Source: Streptococcus anginosus
Lineage (GTDB): Bacteria; Bacillota; Bacilli; Lactobacillales; Streptococcaceae
Length of the DNA: 64,000 nt
NCBI RefSeq assembly: GCF_900636475.1
Contig: NZ_LR134283.1
Location: 1,736,001 to 1,800,000, forward strand
Direction of reading: 5' to 3'
Within the stretch, counting starts at the first letter, position 1. The number at the start of each line of letters is the position of its first letter. The notes below the pieces were generated by a model. It saw only the letters and a list, made by a program, of their open reading frames with translations, searched no databases and had not been told where the DNA came from. Below, one piece after another: positions 31,733-39,306 of the stretch. The translations under genes were made by a program, and so were the position numbers.

Positions 31733-32696
31733 GCAGAAAAAGGTCGTAGAGTTGCTGAATAATCTTTTTTCTAGTGGCTTTCATTTGGCAGAAATTATCG
31801 ACTTTTTGAAGCGAAGTGCCTTGTTAGAAGAAGTCTATGTGGACAGGATGAAAGAGGGTTTGTCAACAGGAAAGCCTTTTTCGGACATTATGGCTAGTTT
31901 AGGTTTTTCAGATAATGTGGTAACACAACTTTCGCTGGCAGAATTACACGGAAATCTCTCACTCAGTCTGAGTAAGATTGAGGAATACTTGGAAAATGTC
32001 TCAAAAATTAAGAAAAAGTTGGTTGAAGTGGCGACTTATCCCTTTATTTTGTTTGTTTTTTTGATATTCATTATGCTGGGATTACGTAATTATTTACTCC
32101 CGCAACTCGATCGTCAAAATGTAGCAACGCAGATTATCAGTAATTTGCCGCAACTTTTTCTGGGTTCATTAGGGGTAGTCTTTGTTTTGTTCGTGATAGG
32201 TTTTTATTGGTTTCAGAAAAGCTCCAAAATAGCAGCATTTCATTTGTTAGCTCGACTTCCTTTTTGTGGAACTTTTATTCAAATCTATTTGACAGCTTAT
32301 TATGCGAGAGAATGGGGAAATATGATTGGTCAAGGTTTAGAACTCAGTCAGATTTTTCAGATGATGCAAGGGCAACGCTCTGCTATGTTTCAAGAAATTG
32401 GAAAAGATTTAGAAGTTGCGCTGCAAAATGGTCAGGAATTTTCACAAGTAGTGAAATATTATCCATTTTTTAAAAAGGAATTAGGCTTGATAATTGAATA
32501 CGGTGAAGTGAAATCCAAATTGGGACGTGAATTAGAAGTTTATGCCCAAAAAACATGGGAGACATTTTTTAAACGTGTTCATCAAGCGATGAATGTTATT
32601 CAGCCACTAGTGTTTGTCTTTGTGGCCTTGATGATTGTATTGTTATATGCAGCCATGTTGCTGCCAATTTATCAAAATATGGAGGTTCAATTATGA
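31674..32696 (+). CDS. comGB: Competence pseudopilus inner-membrane platform protein ComGB
   Basis: GspF/PilC-type membrane platform that couples ComGA to the pilus. I start it at ATG 31674 (340 aa, MQQDISILSRQKRKKLS), which aligns with the usual N-terminus; a TTG at 31695 is possible and a TTG at 31611 would give a long overlap with comGA. A large cytoplasmic domain (TGKPFSDIMASLGFS-type repeats) precedes membrane segments near residues 130, 170 and 320. Overlaps comGA by at least 59 nt and comGC by 4 nt (ATGA). Confidence 0.92.
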   Translation: MQQDISILSRQKRKKLSTVRQKKVVELLNNLFSSGFHLAEIIDFLKRSALLEEVYVDRMKEGLSTGKPFSDIMASLGFSDNVVTQLSLAELHGNLSLSLSKIEEYLENVSKIKKKLVEVATYPFILFVFLIFIMLGLRNYLLPQLDRQNVATQIISNLPQLFLGSLGVVFVLFVIGFYWFQKSSKIAAFHLLARLPFCGTFIQIYLTAYYAREWGNMIGQGLELSQIFQMMQGQRSAMFQEIGKDLEVALQNGQEFSQVVKYYPFFKKELGLIIEYGEVKSKLGRELEVYAQKTWETFFKRVHQAMNVIQPLVFVFVALMIVLLYAAMLLPIYQNMEVQL

Positions 32697-33010
32697 AAAA
32701 ATTAAAAAGTTTGAAAGTTAAAGGTTTTACTTTAGTAGAAATGTTAGTCGTGCTTCTTATTATCAGTGTTTTGATGCTCTTGTTCGTGCCGAATTTGACC
32801 AAGCAAAAAGAAGCGGTGACGGAAAAAGGAAATGCAGCGGTGGTAAAAGTTGTGGAAAGCCAGGCAGAGCTGTTTGAGGTTAATCACACCAATGAAAAAG
32901 CGACACTCTCAAAATTAATCAACGAAGGCACGATTACAGACAAGCAGGCAGCATCTTATAAGGCTTACTATGCGAAACATACAAAAGAAGCTCGTTCTGT
33001 TGCAGATTAA
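32693..33010 (+). CDS. comGC: Major competence pseudopilin ComGC
   Basis: Main subunit of the transformation pilus. The 105-aa prepilin has the leader MKKLKSLKVKG, a peptidase cleavage site G11|F12 and the type IV helix FTLVEMLVVLLIISVLMLL with the conserved E at +5. The rest is a small, charged globular part. The ATG overlaps the comGB stop (ATGA), so translation is coupled. Processed by the prepilin peptidase ComC/CilC, which is not in this window. Confidence 0.95.
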   Translation: MKKLKSLKVKGFTLVEMLVVLLIISVLMLLFVPNLTKQKEAVTEKGNAAVVKVVESQAELFEVNHTNEKATLSKLINEGTITDKQAASYKAYYAKHTKEARSVAD

Positions 33011-33398
33011 GGGATTTACGCTTTTGGAAAGTTTGCTGACATTATTTATAACGAGTTTCTTATTGCTTGCGGTGTCGGGCTCTGTTCGTTCTTCTTTTGA
33101 ACAGGTGGAAGAGCAGATTTTCTTTCTGGAGTTTGAGCATTTTTATCGGGAAAGTCAGAAGTTGAGTAGCTCAGCTCAAAGTCAGCTGGACATGAATTTT
33201 TCTCGCGAGAGGATTTCCAATGGTTACAACTATTTGGCAGTTCCTCGCTCAATTCAAGCTCCAGAAGATTTGACGCTTCATTTTGATAAGGCAGGTGGTA
33301 ATTCATCGCTCGGAAAGATTGTCTTTCAGACGAAAAAGCAGACAGTTACGTATCAATTATATCTAGGAAATGGGAAATTTAAGAAAACAACGCGTTAG
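32970..33398 (+). CDS. comGD: Minor pseudopilin ComGD
   Basis: Minor pilin of the competence pilus. The 142-aa prepilin has site IKG|FTLLES with glutamate at +5 and a hydrophobic helix LLTLFITSFLLLAVSG. The C-terminus ([24 protein letters not shown]) is typical. ATG 32970 with TAAGG 6 nt upstream overlaps comGC by 41 nt; an in-frame TTG at 33000 would give a shorter leader closer to pneumococcal CglD, so the exact start is uncertain. Confidence 0.9.
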   Translation: MRNIQKKLVLLQIKGFTLLESLLTLFITSFLLLAVSGSVRSSFEQVEEQIFFLEFEHFYRESQKLSSSAQSQLDMNFSRERISNGYNYLAVPRSIQAPEDLTLHFDKAGGNSSLGKIVFQTKKQTVTYQLYLGNGKFKKTTR

Positions 33399-33663
33399 AG
33401 GAACGATTTTATTAGAGGCGCTGCTGGCTTTGGCTGTTTTTGCGACAATTGTGACCCTGTTGTTGGGACAAATTCACCAGTCTCGAAAAGCAGAAAATGA
33501 CTTGCTTAGAGAAGAAGAAGTTTTAAGGGTAGCTAAAATGGCTTTGCAAACAAAGCAAAGTCATCTGACAATGAATGGTATTAAAGTGCGTGTTGAAACA
33601 AGTCAACAAGGTATTCAGATTTATCATGGAAGGGAACTAATTCTTGATGTTCAAGGCAAATAA
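33370..33663 (+). CDS. comGE: Minor pseudopilin ComGE
   Basis: A 97-aa prepilin-like protein: basic leader [11 protein letters not shown], cleavage before T in [15 protein letters not shown], then a short domain. Threonine replaces phenylalanine at +1, as in other streptococcal ComGE proteins. Overlaps comGD by 29 nt and comGF by 20 nt. Confidence 0.88.
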   Translation: MGNLRKQRVRGTILLEALLALAVFATIVTLLLGQIHQSRKAENDLLREEEVLRVAKMALQTKQSHLTMNGIKVRVETSQQGIQIYHGRELILDVQGK

Positions 33664-34084
33664 AGTGAAAGCTTTTACCCTTTTAGAGGCTCTGGTTGCC
33701 CTCTTTGTCATTAGTGGAAGTGTGTTGCTGTTTCAATCTATGACGCGCCTTCTAGCTTCTGAAGTCCAAGCTCGTCAACACAGTGAACAACGAGAATGGC
33801 TTTTGTTTGCAGATCAACTAGAAGCAGAGTTGGCTCGTTCTTCATTTGAAAAGGTGGAGAATAATCGTTTATATATGAAACAGGACGGCAAGGTGATTGC
33901 ATTTGGAAAGTCAAGTGGACAGGATTTCAGAAAAACTAATGCGAATGGGAAAGGTTACCAGCCGATGGTTTATGATGTGGAAAAAGCAGAAATCTCACAG
34001 AAAAATGAGCTGATTCATATCAGAATGACGTTTAAGCGAGGATTGGAAAGGGAGTTCGTCTATTGTGTGGAAACAAAGAGTTAA
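33644..34084 (+). CDS. comGF: Minor pseudopilin ComGF
   Basis: A 146-aa pilin-like protein with [18 protein letters not shown]; the residue before the cleavage site is alanine, not glycine. Start is either TTG 33644 or ATG 33647; GAAGGGA at 33629-33635 fits the TTG slightly better. The C-terminal half ([17 protein letters not shown]) matches the ComGF family. Overlaps comGG by 20 nt. Confidence 0.88.
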   Translation: MMFKANKVKAFTLLEALVALFVISGSVLLFQSMTRLLASEVQARQHSEQREWLLFADQLEAELARSSFEKVENNRLYMKQDGKVIAFGKSSGQDFRKTNANGKGYQPMVYDVEKAEISQKNELIHIRMTFKRGLEREFVYCVETKS

Positions 34085-34391
34085 AGCAGGTATTATGCTC
34101 TATGCCCTTTTTATAACAGCTGTCTTTAGCTTGCTTTTGCAATTTTACCTTCATCGGCAAACTGCTAATCACAGGAATTTTGCTTTGAACAAAGAAGGAA
34201 CACAGGCTTATACAATGGCTCTTCTAGCAAATAAAAATTCTAAGCAAAGAGAATTTGATAAAGGGCATGTCCAAGACCAAAAGAGTGAGAAAGAGCTCAT
34301 CCTGACCGTAACAATGAAGACTGGTCGCCGTTATCAATTTTCTTTTCCGCTTGAGAAGACCAGCCAAAACAATGACAAACTAGACAAATAA
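34065..34391 (+). CDS. comGG: Minor pseudopilin-like protein ComGG
   Basis: A 108-aa protein with an N-terminal membrane helix ([22 protein letters not shown], starting near residue 8) and a polar remainder. GTG start inside comGF. It lacks a clear prepilin cleavage motif, normal for ComGG. Last gene of the comG operon. Confidence 0.82.
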   Translation: MWKQRVKAGIMLYALFITAVFSLLLQFYLHRQTANHRNFALNKEGTQAYTMALLANKNSKQREFDKGHVQDQKSEKELILTVTMKTGRRYQFSFPLEKTSQNNDKLDK

Positions 34392-34475
34392 GCGAGAATA
34401 GAACTGTATGTAAGTAACTGAGGATTCGCTCGCAAAAAGAGCTGAATTTTGGTATGATAGGGAGCGGAGGATGCT

Positions 34476-35429
34476 ATGAATTTTGAAAAAATTGAACAGA
34501 CCTATATGCTCTTGTTAGAAAATGTCCAAGAAATCCAAAATGATCTTTTAACGAGCTTTTATGATGCTTTGATAGAGCAAAATGGCAGCTATCTGGACGG
34601 GGATATTGAACTAGATAGTGTTCGGCAGAATAATGAAAAACTGAAAGCGTTGAAATTAAGTAAAGAGGAATGGCGCCGAGCCTACCAATTTTTGCTGATG
34701 AAAGCAGCTCAAACAGAGCCTTTGCAAGCCAATCATCAATTTACTCCAGATTCTATCGGGTTTATCTTAACTTTTCTCATTGACCAATTGAGTAAAAAAG
34801 AACACATTGATATTTTGGAAATTGGTAGCGGAATGGGGAATTTAGCTGAGACGATTCTCAATAATACACAAAAAAATGTGGATTATCTAGGACTGGAATT
34901 GGACGATCTGCTAATTGATATATCAGCCAGTATCGCAGATGTGATGGATGCAAAAGTTAGTTTTGTGCAAGGTGATGCAGTGCGTCCGCAAGTATTGAAA
35001 GAAAGCGATGTGATTATCAGTGATTTACCAGTTGGCTTTTATCCTGATGATAACATTGCGACGCGCTATGAAGTGGCTAGTAGACAGGAGCATACTTATG
35101 CTCATCATTTGTTAATGGAACAATCGCTCAAGTATCTCAAATCAGGCGGTTATGCTATTTTCCTTGCACCAAATGATTTATTGACTAGTTCGCAAAGTGA
35201 TTTGCTGAAAACTTGGCTGCAAAAGCATGCCCAGATAGTTGCGATGATTGCATTGCCAGAAGCACTTTTTGGAAATGCCGCTTATGCCAAGACAATTTTT
35301 GTGCTGCAAAAGCAAGAAGAACAAGCTGTTCAACTGTTTGTTTATGCTTTGTCTGATTTGCGAGATCAGGACGATTTATTGGAATTTAGCGAAAAGTTTC
35401 AAAATTGGAGCAGAGAAAGTGAAATTTAA
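34476..35429 (+). CDS. Class I SAM-dependent methyltransferase (YtxK-like), competence-operon neighbour
   Basis: A 317-aa protein with an N-terminal helical region and a SAM-binding motif ILEIGSGMGNLAETIL near residues 112-127. A catalytic-type SDLPVGFYPDD stands where adenine-specific enzymes have NPPY/F. The fold resembles N6-adenine DNA methyltransferase M subunits, but no restriction or specificity gene is present, and this gene regularly sits between comGG and ackA in streptococci. Its own start has GGAGG about 6 nt upstream and it follows comGG by 84 nt. Substrate unknown. Confidence 0.83.
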   Translation: MNFEKIEQTYMLLLENVQEIQNDLLTSFYDALIEQNGSYLDGDIELDSVRQNNEKLKALKLSKEEWRRAYQFLLMKAAQTEPLQANHQFTPDSIGFILTFLIDQLSKKEHIDILEIGSGMGNLAETILNNTQKNVDYLGLELDDLLIDISASIADVMDAKVSFVQGDAVRPQVLKESDVIISDLPVGFYPDDNIATRYEVASRQEHTYAHHLLMEQSLKYLKSGGYAIFLAPNDLLTSSQSDLLKTWLQKHAQIVAMIALPEALFGNAAYAKTIFVLQKQEEQAVQLFVYALSDLRDQDDLLEFSEKFQNWSRESEI

Positions 35430-35441
35430 ACAAGTTTTTGA

Positions 35442-35464
35442 TATAATAAATGAAAACGCTTAAA
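35442..35464 (+). promoter_or_regulatory. ackA -10 box with adjacent near-cre site
   Basis: TATAAT at 35442-35447 is followed by TGAAAACGCTTAAA (35451-35464), which fits the cre consensus TGWNANCGNTNWCA except for one base. Being at the start point, it would favour repression, whereas ackA is classically activated by CcpA from an upstream site, so the role is uncertain. Confidence 0.5.
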
Positions 35465-35475
35465 AGAGGTAATTT

Positions 35476-36675
35476 ATGTCAAAAACAATTTCAATCAATG
35501 CTGGAAGTTCAAGTCTAAAATGGCAATTATACGAAATGCCAGCTGAAAAGGTTATTGCCAAAGGGCTGATTGAACGGATTGGTCTCAAGGACTCCATTTC
35601 AACAGTAAAATTTGATAGTCGTGCAGAAAAGCAAATTTTAGATATTGATGATCATACGCAAGCTGTAAAAATTTTGTTAGATGACTTGATGCGCTTTGGT
35701 ATTATCAAATCCTATGAAGAAATCACAGGTGTTGGACATCGTGTCGTTGCAGGTGGTGAATACTTTAAAGAATCTGCACTTGTTGATAGCGAAGAAGTGA
35801 TTCAAAAAGTAGAAGAATTAGCGCTTCTTGCACCACTTCATAACAAAGCAAATGCAGCAGGAATTCGTGCCTTTAAAGAATTGTTGCCAGACATTACAAG
35901 TGTCGTTGTGTTTGATACGTCTTTCCATACAACAATGCCAGAAAAAGCCTATCGTTATCCATTACCGACTAAGTACTATACGGAGAACAAGGTTCGCAAA
36001 TATGGCGCTCATGGTACAAGTCATCAGTATGTTGCCAAGGAAGCCGCCAAAACGCTTGGTAAGCCACTTGAAGAGTTGAAGCTAATTACTTGTCATATTG
36101 GGAATGGCGCTTCTATTACAGCGGTTGATAAAGGAATTTCTGTAGATACTTCAATGGGCTTTACTCCGCTAGGTGGCGTGATGATGGGAACTCGCACAGG
36201 GGATATTGACCCGGCTATCATTCCTTATTTGATAGAGCATACAGAAGATTTTAATACACCAGAAGACATCAATTATATTTTAAACAAACAGTCTGGGCTT
36301 CTAGGAGTATCTGAAACATCAAGTGATATGCGCGACATTATTGCAGGAATGCATGAAGGCAATCATAATTGTAAACTGGCTTTTGACATTTTTGTTGATC
36401 GCATTCAAAAACATATCGGTCAATATTTTGCTGTTTTAAATGGTGCGGATGCGATTATTTTCACAGCTGGCATTGGAGAAAATTCTGATGAGGTGCGCGA
36501 AGCTGTTATTTCAGGTCTATCTTGGTTTGGTTGCGATATTTTACCGGAAAAAAATGTACGTGGAGCTGAAGGGATCATCTCAAGTGATGCTGCTAAGGTG
36601 AAAGTGCTTGTCATTCCTACAGATGAAGAATTAGTTATTGCACGTGATGTTGAGCGATTCAAAAACCAAAAATAA
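35476..36675 (+). CDS. ackA: Acetate kinase
   Basis: Interconverts acetyl phosphate plus ADP with acetate plus ATP, the ATP-yielding end of mixed-acid fermentation and a control on acetyl-phosphate levels. 399 aa. The N-terminal ASKHA signature [12 protein letters not shown] lies at residues 5-16; catalytic-site segments are VFDTSFH, HGTSHQY and CHIGNGAS, with the nucleotide motif FTAGIGENS near residue 330. GAGG precedes the ATG. Terminated by the long hairpin 36716-36762. Confidence 0.97.
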   Translation: MSKTISINAGSSSLKWQLYEMPAEKVIAKGLIERIGLKDSISTVKFDSRAEKQILDIDDHTQAVKILLDDLMRFGIIKSYEEITGVGHRVVAGGEYFKESALVDSEEVIQKVEELALLAPLHNKANAAGIRAFKELLPDITSVVVFDTSFHTTMPEKAYRYPLPTKYYTENKVRKYGAHGTSHQYVAKEAAKTLGKPLEELKLITCHIGNGASITAVDKGISVDTSMGFTPLGGVMMGTRTGDIDPAIIPYLIEHTEDFNTPEDINYILNKQSGLLGVSETSSDMRDIIAGMHEGNHNCKLAFDIFVDRIQKHIGQYFAVLNGADAIIFTAGIGENSDEVREAVISGLSWFGCDILPEKNVRGAEGIISSDAAKVKVLVIPTDEELVIARDVERFKNQK

Positions 36676-36715
36676 AACTTGGAATTTACAAGTCATAATA
36701 TTTAAGAAGAGAAGC

Positions 36716-36768
36716 TGAGACAGACAACCATGAGTGCGCAGCAATCATGGTTGTCTGTCTCACTCTCT
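36716..36768 (+). terminator. 18-bp perfect hairpin after ackA
   Basis: Arms 36716-36733 and 36745-36762 are fully complementary over 18 bp with an 11-nt loop, followed by CTCTCTTTCATTTTT. It carries the TGAGACAGAC motif seen at other spacers (8674, 54482). The remaining gap to glmS, 36769-36916, shows nothing further. Confidence 0.78.
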
Positions 36769-36916
36769 TTCATTTTTAGTTTGAAAAAAGATTGTTGAAG
36801 TGATCGCCTAATGTCCCTGAAATATAATATGTGAATAAAGATGTCCAAACCAACCTTTCTAGTGGAGAAATAAATTCTTTCAAAGTCTATTGAGTTTTTT
36901 CACACCTTTTATTTGA

Positions 36917-36929
36917 ACTATACCAATTT
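36917..36929 (+). promoter_or_regulatory. glmS upstream repeat, copy 1 (candidate NagR operator)
   Basis: ACTATACCAATTT, repeated exactly at 36995-37007. The core TATACCAAT resembles half of a GntR/HutC-type operator such as that of the amino-sugar repressor NagR, known to control glmS in Streptococcus mutans. This copy ends 5 nt before the -35 box. Confidence 0.6.
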
Positions 36930-36934
36930 CATTG

Positions 36935-36963
36935 TTGACAAATTCACAATAAAATTATATACT
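36935..36963 (+). promoter_or_regulatory. glmS promoter
   Basis: TTGACA (36935-36940), exactly 17 nt, TATACT (36958-36963). Strong sigma-A promoter flanked by the two repeats, giving a leader of about 95 nt. Confidence 0.85.
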
Positions 36964-36994
36964 GATTTCGCTTGTTTTGGATAGCTATGATTAG

Positions 36995-37007
36995 ACTATA
37001 CCAATTT
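36995..37007 (+). promoter_or_regulatory. glmS repeat, copy 2, in the leader
   Basis: Second exact copy of ACTATACCAATTT, 78 bp from copy 1 and about 25 bp downstream of the expected transcription start, suited to repression by a looped dimer or a roadblock. Confidence 0.6.
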
Positions 37008-37015
37008 ATGAAACG

Positions 37016-37063
37016 AAGGAGGAGATAGCAGACTTCTGAAAGTTGTTTGCTATAAATAATAGT
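37016..37063 (+). promoter_or_regulatory. Distant ribosome binding site and stem-loop before glmS
   Basis: The strong site AAGGAGGAGA (37016-37025) lies about 40 nt before the glmS ATG. Between them a 9-bp stem forms from ATAGCAGAC (37025-37033) and GTTTGCTAT (37045-37053) with an 11-nt loop. With the stem folded, about 12 nt separate the site from AUG. No other ribosome binding site is present near the start. Confidence 0.65.
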
Positions 37064-38878
37064 ATGTGTGGAATCGTTGGAGTTGTTGGAAATCGAAATG
37101 CAACAGATATTTTAATGCAAGGTCTAGAAAAATTAGAATACCGGGGTTATGATTCGGCTGGGATTTTTGTGACCAATGGGAAAACATCTAGTTTGGTGAA
37201 ATCAGTTGGTCGCATAGCTGATCTTCGTGCAAAAATCGGGATTGACGTGGCTGGAACTGCTGGTATTGGCCATACACGTTGGGCAACGCATGGAAAACCA
37301 AGCGAAAGCAATGCGCATCCGCATACTTCTCAAACGGGACGCTTTGTTTTGGTGCATAATGGTGTGATTGAAAATTACCTAGACATCAAGAACACTTATC
37401 TTGCTGGACATGATTTGAAAGGTCAAACGGATACAGAAATTGCGGTTCACTTGATTGGAAAATTCGTTGAGGAAGAGAATTTATCAGTTCTTGAAGCATT
37501 CAAAAAAGCTCTTCATATTATTGAAGGCTCTTATGCCTTTGCTTTGATGGATGCTGAAGATGCAGATACAGTTTATGTTGCCAAAAATAAATCCCCTCTT
37601 TTGGTTGGCTTAGGAGAAGGCTACAATATGGTCTGCTCGGATGCTATGGCAATGATCCGTGAAACAAGTGAATTTATGGAAATTCACGACAAAGAATTGG
37701 TTATTGTGACAAAAGATAGTGTTCACGTGCAAGATTATGATGGTAATCCTATTGAACGTGAAAGCTACACAGCAGAGCTTGATTTGTCAGACATTGGTAA
37801 AGGCACTTATCCTTACTACATGTTGAAGGAAATTGATGAGCAGCCAACTGTGATGCGCAAACTCATTCAAGCTTACACCGATGAAAATGATCAAGTTTCA
37901 GTAGATCCAGCCATTATCAAAGCTGTTCAAGAAGCGGACCGTTTGTATATTCTTGCGGCTGGGACATCTTACCATGCTGGTTTTGCGACCAAGCGCATGC
38001 TAGAAGAATTGACAGATACACCAGTTGAACTAGGCATTTCTTCTGAATGGGGCTACAGATGGCCATTGCTTAGCAAGAAACCAATGTTTATCTTGATTAG
38101 CCAATCTGGCGAAACAGCCGATAGCCGTCAGGTTTTGGTCAAAGCCAATGCTATGGGGATTCCAAGTTTGACGGTGACCAATGTACCGGGTTCAACTTTG
38201 TCTCGTGAAGCGACTCACACGATGTTGCTTCATGCAGGACCAGAGATTGCAGTTGCTTCTACAAAAGCTTACACAGCACAAATTGCGACTCTAGCATTCC
38301 TTGCGAAAGCAGTTGGAGATGCCAATGGCAATGAAAAAGCGAAGCAGTTTGATTTAGTGCATGAATTATCCATTGTGGCGCAAGCCATTGAGGCTACGCT
38401 ATCTGAAAAAGACAGTATTGACGAAAAAGTGCGTGATCTGCTCGCTACAACACGCAATGCTTTCTATATTGGTCGAGGGCAAGACTATTATGTTGCTATG
38501 GAAGCCAGCTTGAAATTAAAAGAAATTTCCTATATTCAGTGTGAAGGATTTGCTGCGGGAGAGTTAAAACATGGAACGATTTCCTTGATTGAAGACGGTA
38601 CGCCAGTAATCGCCTTAATTTCGTCCGATGAGCAATTGGCCAGTCATACTCGTGGGAATGTATCAGAAGTGGTGGCGCGTGGTGCAAATGTTTTGACCGT
38701 TGTAGAAGAAAATGTAGCAAAAGAAGGAGACGATATTGTTTTAATGTCTGTTCATCCATATTTATCACCAATTTCTATGGTCGTGCCAACACAGTTGATT
38801 GCTTATTTTGCAACTTTGTATCGTGGACTTGACGTAGATAAACCACGAAACCTTGCTAAATCTGTTACAGTAGAATAA
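37064..38878 (+). CDS. glmS: Glutamine-fructose-6-phosphate aminotransferase (isomerizing)
   Basis: Makes glucosamine 6-phosphate for the cell wall. The start must be 37064, because the glutaminase nucleophile is the cysteine exposed after removal of Met1 ([10 protein letters not shown]); the open frame to TTG 37043 is not used. 604 aa: N-terminal class II amidotransferase ([16 protein letters not shown]), then two SIS sugar-isomerase domains ([27 protein letters not shown]), ending in the conserved [14 protein letters not shown] terminator follows at 38886. Confidence 0.97.
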   Translation: MCGIVGVVGNRNATDILMQGLEKLEYRGYDSAGIFVTNGKTSSLVKSVGRIADLRAKIGIDVAGTAGIGHTRWATHGKPSESNAHPHTSQTGRFVLVHNGVIENYLDIKNTYLAGHDLKGQTDTEIAVHLIGKFVEEENLSVLEAFKKALHIIEGSYAFALMDAEDADTVYVAKNKSPLLVGLGEGYNMVCSDAMAMIRETSEFMEIHDKELVIVTKDSVHVQDYDGNPIERESYTAELDLSDIGKGTYPYYMLKEIDEQPTVMRKLIQAYTDENDQVSVDPAIIKAVQEADRLYILAAGTSYHAGFATKRMLEELTDTPVELGISSEWGYRWPLLSKKPMFILISQSGETADSRQVLVKANAMGIPSLTVTNVPGSTLSREATHTMLLHAGPEIAVASTKAYTAQIATLAFLAKAVGDANGNEKAKQFDLVHELSIVAQAIEATLSEKDSIDEKVRDLLATTRNAFYIGRGQDYYVAMEASLKLKEISYIQCEGFAAGELKHGTISLIEDGTPVIALISSDEQLASHTRGNVSEVVARGANVLTVVEENVAKEGDDIVLMSVHPYLSPISMVVPTQLIAYFATLYRGLDVDKPRNLAKSVTVE

Positions 38879-38885
38879 AAAGAAG

Positions 38886-38917
38886 AATCATCGAGTAAAG
38901 TACTTGGTGATTTTTTG
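38886..38917 (+). terminator. Terminator of glmS
   Basis: A 12-bp stem, 38886-38897 with 38901-38912 (two wobble pairs), AAG loop, then TTTT and G. Confidence 0.8.
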
Positions 38918-38949
38918 TAGCATTGACATAAAATGGAAGTATGATTTTT

Positions 38950-39036
38950 AAAAATTATGTAAAATATAAAAATTTAAACTAGAAAGACTAATATTAAAGC
39001 AATTTTAAAAAAGAAAAACGCAAAAATTATGTAAAT
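38950..39036 (+). repeat. AAAATTATGTAAA repeats 1 and 2, upstream of the clpL promoter
   Basis: AAAAATTATGTAAAAT (38950-38965) and AAAAATTATGTAAAT (39022-39036). Each has a TTA-TG-TAA dyad in its core. Two further copies lie downstream of the promoter. They look like operator sites for an unidentified regulator. No CtsR box (GGTCAAA tandem) or CIRCE element is present in the gap 38879-39306. Confidence 0.65.
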
Positions 39037-39052
39037 TTTTTCTAAAAATCTA

Positions 39053-39081
39053 TTGACTTTTTTATTTTTATAGTATATAAT
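39053..39081 (+). promoter_or_regulatory. clpL promoter
   Basis: TTGACT (39053-39058), exactly 17 nt, TATAAT (39076-39081). The leader of about 220 nt contains AACGGA/TCCGTT (39094-39116) and AGATGAAAT/ATTTCATCT (39129-39173 region) stems. Confidence 0.82.
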
Positions 39082-39189
39082 TACATCTGTAAACGGAAAG
39101 GAATAAAATCCGTTACACTCATCCAAACAAGATGAAATTCTTAGCTGTGTTCAGTTAAAAGGATTTCATCTCTATTTTGGGAGAGGATT

Positions 39190-39288
39190 AAAATTATGTA
39201 AAATATTAACTGCCTTTTATATAAATCCAACAGATAGAGTTGCTCACTTTGTCTTATATTTTAAGCAGTTGCAAAAATTATGTAAAAT
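39190..39288 (+). repeat. AAAATTATGTAAA repeats 3 and 4, in the clpL leader
   Basis: AAAATTATGTAAAAT at 39190-39204 and AAAAATTATGTAAAAT at 39273-39288, on the same strand as copies 1 and 2. The last copy ends 18 nt before the clpL ATG and GTGAGG follows, so a bound protein here would cover the start region. Confidence 0.65.
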
Positions 39289-39306
39289 AACAAGTGAGGT
39301 ACAGAT

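Noticed and set aside
34476..35429. DNA methyltransferase of a restriction-modification system
   Set aside because: No restriction or specificity subunit nearby, and the gene is a regular neighbour of comGG and ackA in streptococci.
36676..37063. glmS ribozyme
   Set aside because: The leader is only about 95 nt and lacks the conserved ribozyme core; the control elements present are repeats and one small hairpin.
38879..39306. CtsR or CIRCE operator upstream of clpL
   Set aside because: Neither a GGTCAAA tandem repeat nor TTAGCACTC-N9-GAGTGCTAA is present on either strand; one ATTGACT half is part of the -35 box.
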